The translations under genes were made by a program, and so were the position numbers. The notes beneath the pieces are model-generated. The model worked only from the letters and a program-made list of their open reading frames with translations. It had not been told where the DNA came from and searched no databases. Positions 62,854 to 64,000 of a DNA stretch of 64,000 nt are shown here, in pieces; position 1 is the first letter of the stretch, and every line of letters begins with the position of its first letter. This stretch comes from Lactobacillus sp. ESL0679. GTDB taxonomy: Bacteria > Bacillota > Bacilli > Lactobacillales > Lactobacillaceae. The stretch lies in assembly GCF_029433515.1 (NCBI RefSeq), contig NZ_JAQTIG010000001.1, forward strand, positions 496,001 through 560,000, given 5' to 3'.

Positions 62854-64000
62854 ATGAGCTTAAGACGTCAATGGAAATTTATCCTTGTATTAATTGCTGG
62901 TGTAATTGGTCTTATCTGTCAATTTGTTTTTAAAACCAAAAGTTTATTTCAAATTGGCAGTTTGCAATTTCCCATTCAAACAATTTTAATTGATATTATT
63001 GGTGTTATGATGGCGATTTCCTTATTAATGGAAATTGTCAATGACTTTAAGACTGGTCGCTATGGCGTTGACATTCTCGCTGTAATTGCTGTTGTTTCAA
63101 CCATTTTAATTGGTGACCAGTGGGCAGAGTGGATGATTTTAATCATGATGACTGGTGGCGAAACACTAGAAGATTACGCAACTGGGCAAGCTGACAAGGA
63201 ACTACGATCACTGTTAAGCAACTCGCCAAGTATTGCTAACAAGATTGTTAATAACAAACTCGTTTCTGTCGATGTTGAACAATTAAAACCTGGTGATCAC
63301 GTTTTGATCAAGCCTGGTGAGCAAGTACCCGTTGACGGTAAGGTGGTTAAAGGCTCGTCTAGCTTTGACCAATCCTCATTGACTGGTGAATCTGTCCCTG
63401 TTGCTAAACAACTCGGTGACGAGTTAATGTCGGGATCAATTAATGGTAGTGATGCCGTCGAGATGAGCGTTACTAAAAAGGCTAGCGATTCCGAATATCA
63501 AACGATCGTATCTTTAGTCAAGTCTTCGCAAGCGCAACCTGCAAAATTTGTCAAAATGGCCGATCGCTATGCTGTTCCATTTACTATTATTTCCTTAGTA
63601 ATCGGGATCAGTGCTTGGATTCATTCAGGAAATCCCGTCAACTTTGCGGAAGTTATGGTTGTGGCTTCCCCATGTCCGTTATTAATTGCGGCGCCCGTTG
63701 CCCTAGTTTCCGGCATGAGTTCAATGTCCAAGCACCACATCATCGTTAAATCAGGCCCAACTCTAGAAAAATTGGCTACAGCCAAGACGTTTGCCTTCGA
63801 TAAAACCGGTACTTTAACAGAAAACCAATTAGTTATTGACGCAATTGTTCCTTCTCCTGACAGTGATTTTGACGAAAAAACTTTACAAAGTTATGCTGCT
63901 AGTGTCGAACAACAATCAGGTCATATCATCGCTAATTCTTTAGTTAACGTAACAAACAAGCAGCTCATTAAACCTGCAACTAATATTAAGGAAACAACTA
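62854..64000 (+). CDS. heavy-metal-translocating P1B-type ATPase (partial, runs off the window)
   Basis: 382 codons of an open frame from the ATG at 62854, with GTGGAGG upstream. Two N-terminal membrane helices without a CxxC metal-binding domain, then actuator SSLTGESVPV (~188), the metal-channel motif SPCPLLIAAPVAL (~275) and the phosphorylation site FDKTGTLTEN (~313). SPCP in place of CPC or CPH occurs in a subset of P1B pumps; Zn/Cd/Co export or import cannot be decided. The C-terminal ATP-binding part lies beyond base 64000. Confidence 0.9.
   Translation, partial: MSLRRQWKFILVLIAGVIGLICQFVFKTKSLFQIGSLQFPIQTILIDIIGVMMAISLLMEIVNDFKTGRYGVDILAVIAVVSTILIGDQWAEWMILIMMTGGETLEDYATGQADKELRSLLSNSPSIANKIVNNKLVSVDVEQLKPGDHVLIKPGEQVPVDGKVVKGSSSFDQSSLTGESVPVAKQLGDELMSGSINGSDAVEMSVTKKASDSEYQTIVSLVKSSQAQPAKFVKMADRYAVPFTIISLVIGISAWIHSGNPVNFAEVMVVASPCPLLIAAPVALVSGMSSMSKHHIIVKSGPTLEKLATAKTFAFDKTGTLTENQLVIDAIVPSPDSDFDEKTLQSYAASVEQQSGHIIANSLVNVTNKQLIKPATNIKETT

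Overview
The window is AT-rich Gram-positive DNA from a Lactobacillus-type organism. The evidence is two secreted proteins with SLAP (surface-layer) domains, a dltXABCD operon, a thiM-thiD-thiE salvage operon, purB-purA facing guaC, CIRCE-controlled Clp ATPase, strong AGGAGG-type ribosome sites and TTGACA/TATAAT promoters. The combination of SLAP proteins with a large pectin/hexuronate island resembles host-associated lactobacilli that feed on plant material, such as the bee-gut clade. That species-level reading is inference only.

Layout. 0-2.4 kb: thiamine salvage operon. 2.4-5 kb: two small regulator/membrane-protein pairs (XRE + DUF2178-like; LytTR + LiaF-like) and an orphan small membrane protein. 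5-9 kb: purB-purA, divergent guaC, tRNA-Arg. 9-11.6 kb: a phosphatase and a stretch of decaying genes (a DUF218 gene with an in-frame stop, a LacI fragment, a frameshifted YqeK-like HD gene). 11.6-12.1 kb: a complete type I toxin-antitoxin locus with a 31-residue holin-like toxin. 12.2-15.7 kb: two secreted SLAP proteins, the second with BspA-type DUF285 repeats. 15.7-17.6 kb: an amino-acid permease and the internally deleted remnant of a paralogue.

17.7-44.4 kb is an island for plant uronic acids. It holds secreted GH28 and beta-helix enzymes, a GH115 alpha-glucuronidase without a signal peptide, two GPH-family sugar:cation symporters, two uronate isomerases (uxaC), tagaturonate epimerase (uxaE), uxuB, uxuA, a ManD-type dehydratase with a beta-glucoside-type PTS, then kdgK and kdgA. 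Galacturonate and glucuronate both become fructuronate, because UxaE replaces the altronate branch; fructuronate then goes via mannonate, KDG and KDPG to pyruvate and glyceraldehyde-3-phosphate. Four promoters (at about 23.2, 24.7, 33.65 and 34.55 kb) share one design: -35/-10, a cre or cre-like site, and the near-palindrome ATATATTAGTATAT. The adjacent GntR regulator is the obvious candidate reader. Regulators present are GntR, two LacI-type and one RpiR.

44.4-64 kb: a DUF4097 envelope protein that shares an upstream motif with the LytTR locus; ilvE; a CIRCE-controlled ClpL-like ATPase; a UvrA-like ABC protein; a PTS IIC/DUF915 hydrolase pair; a DUF975 protein; the dlt operon with a trailing DltE/FmtA-like serine hydrolase; a CBS-domain protein resembling the c-di-AMP receptor CbpB; and the start of a metal P-type ATPase. 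Two unannotated RNA loci stand out. One is a free-standing ~125-nt structured RNA gene with its own promoter and terminator behind the dlt operon. The other is a tandem pair of related small-RNA-like units with ACTCCTYC motifs in front of cbpB.
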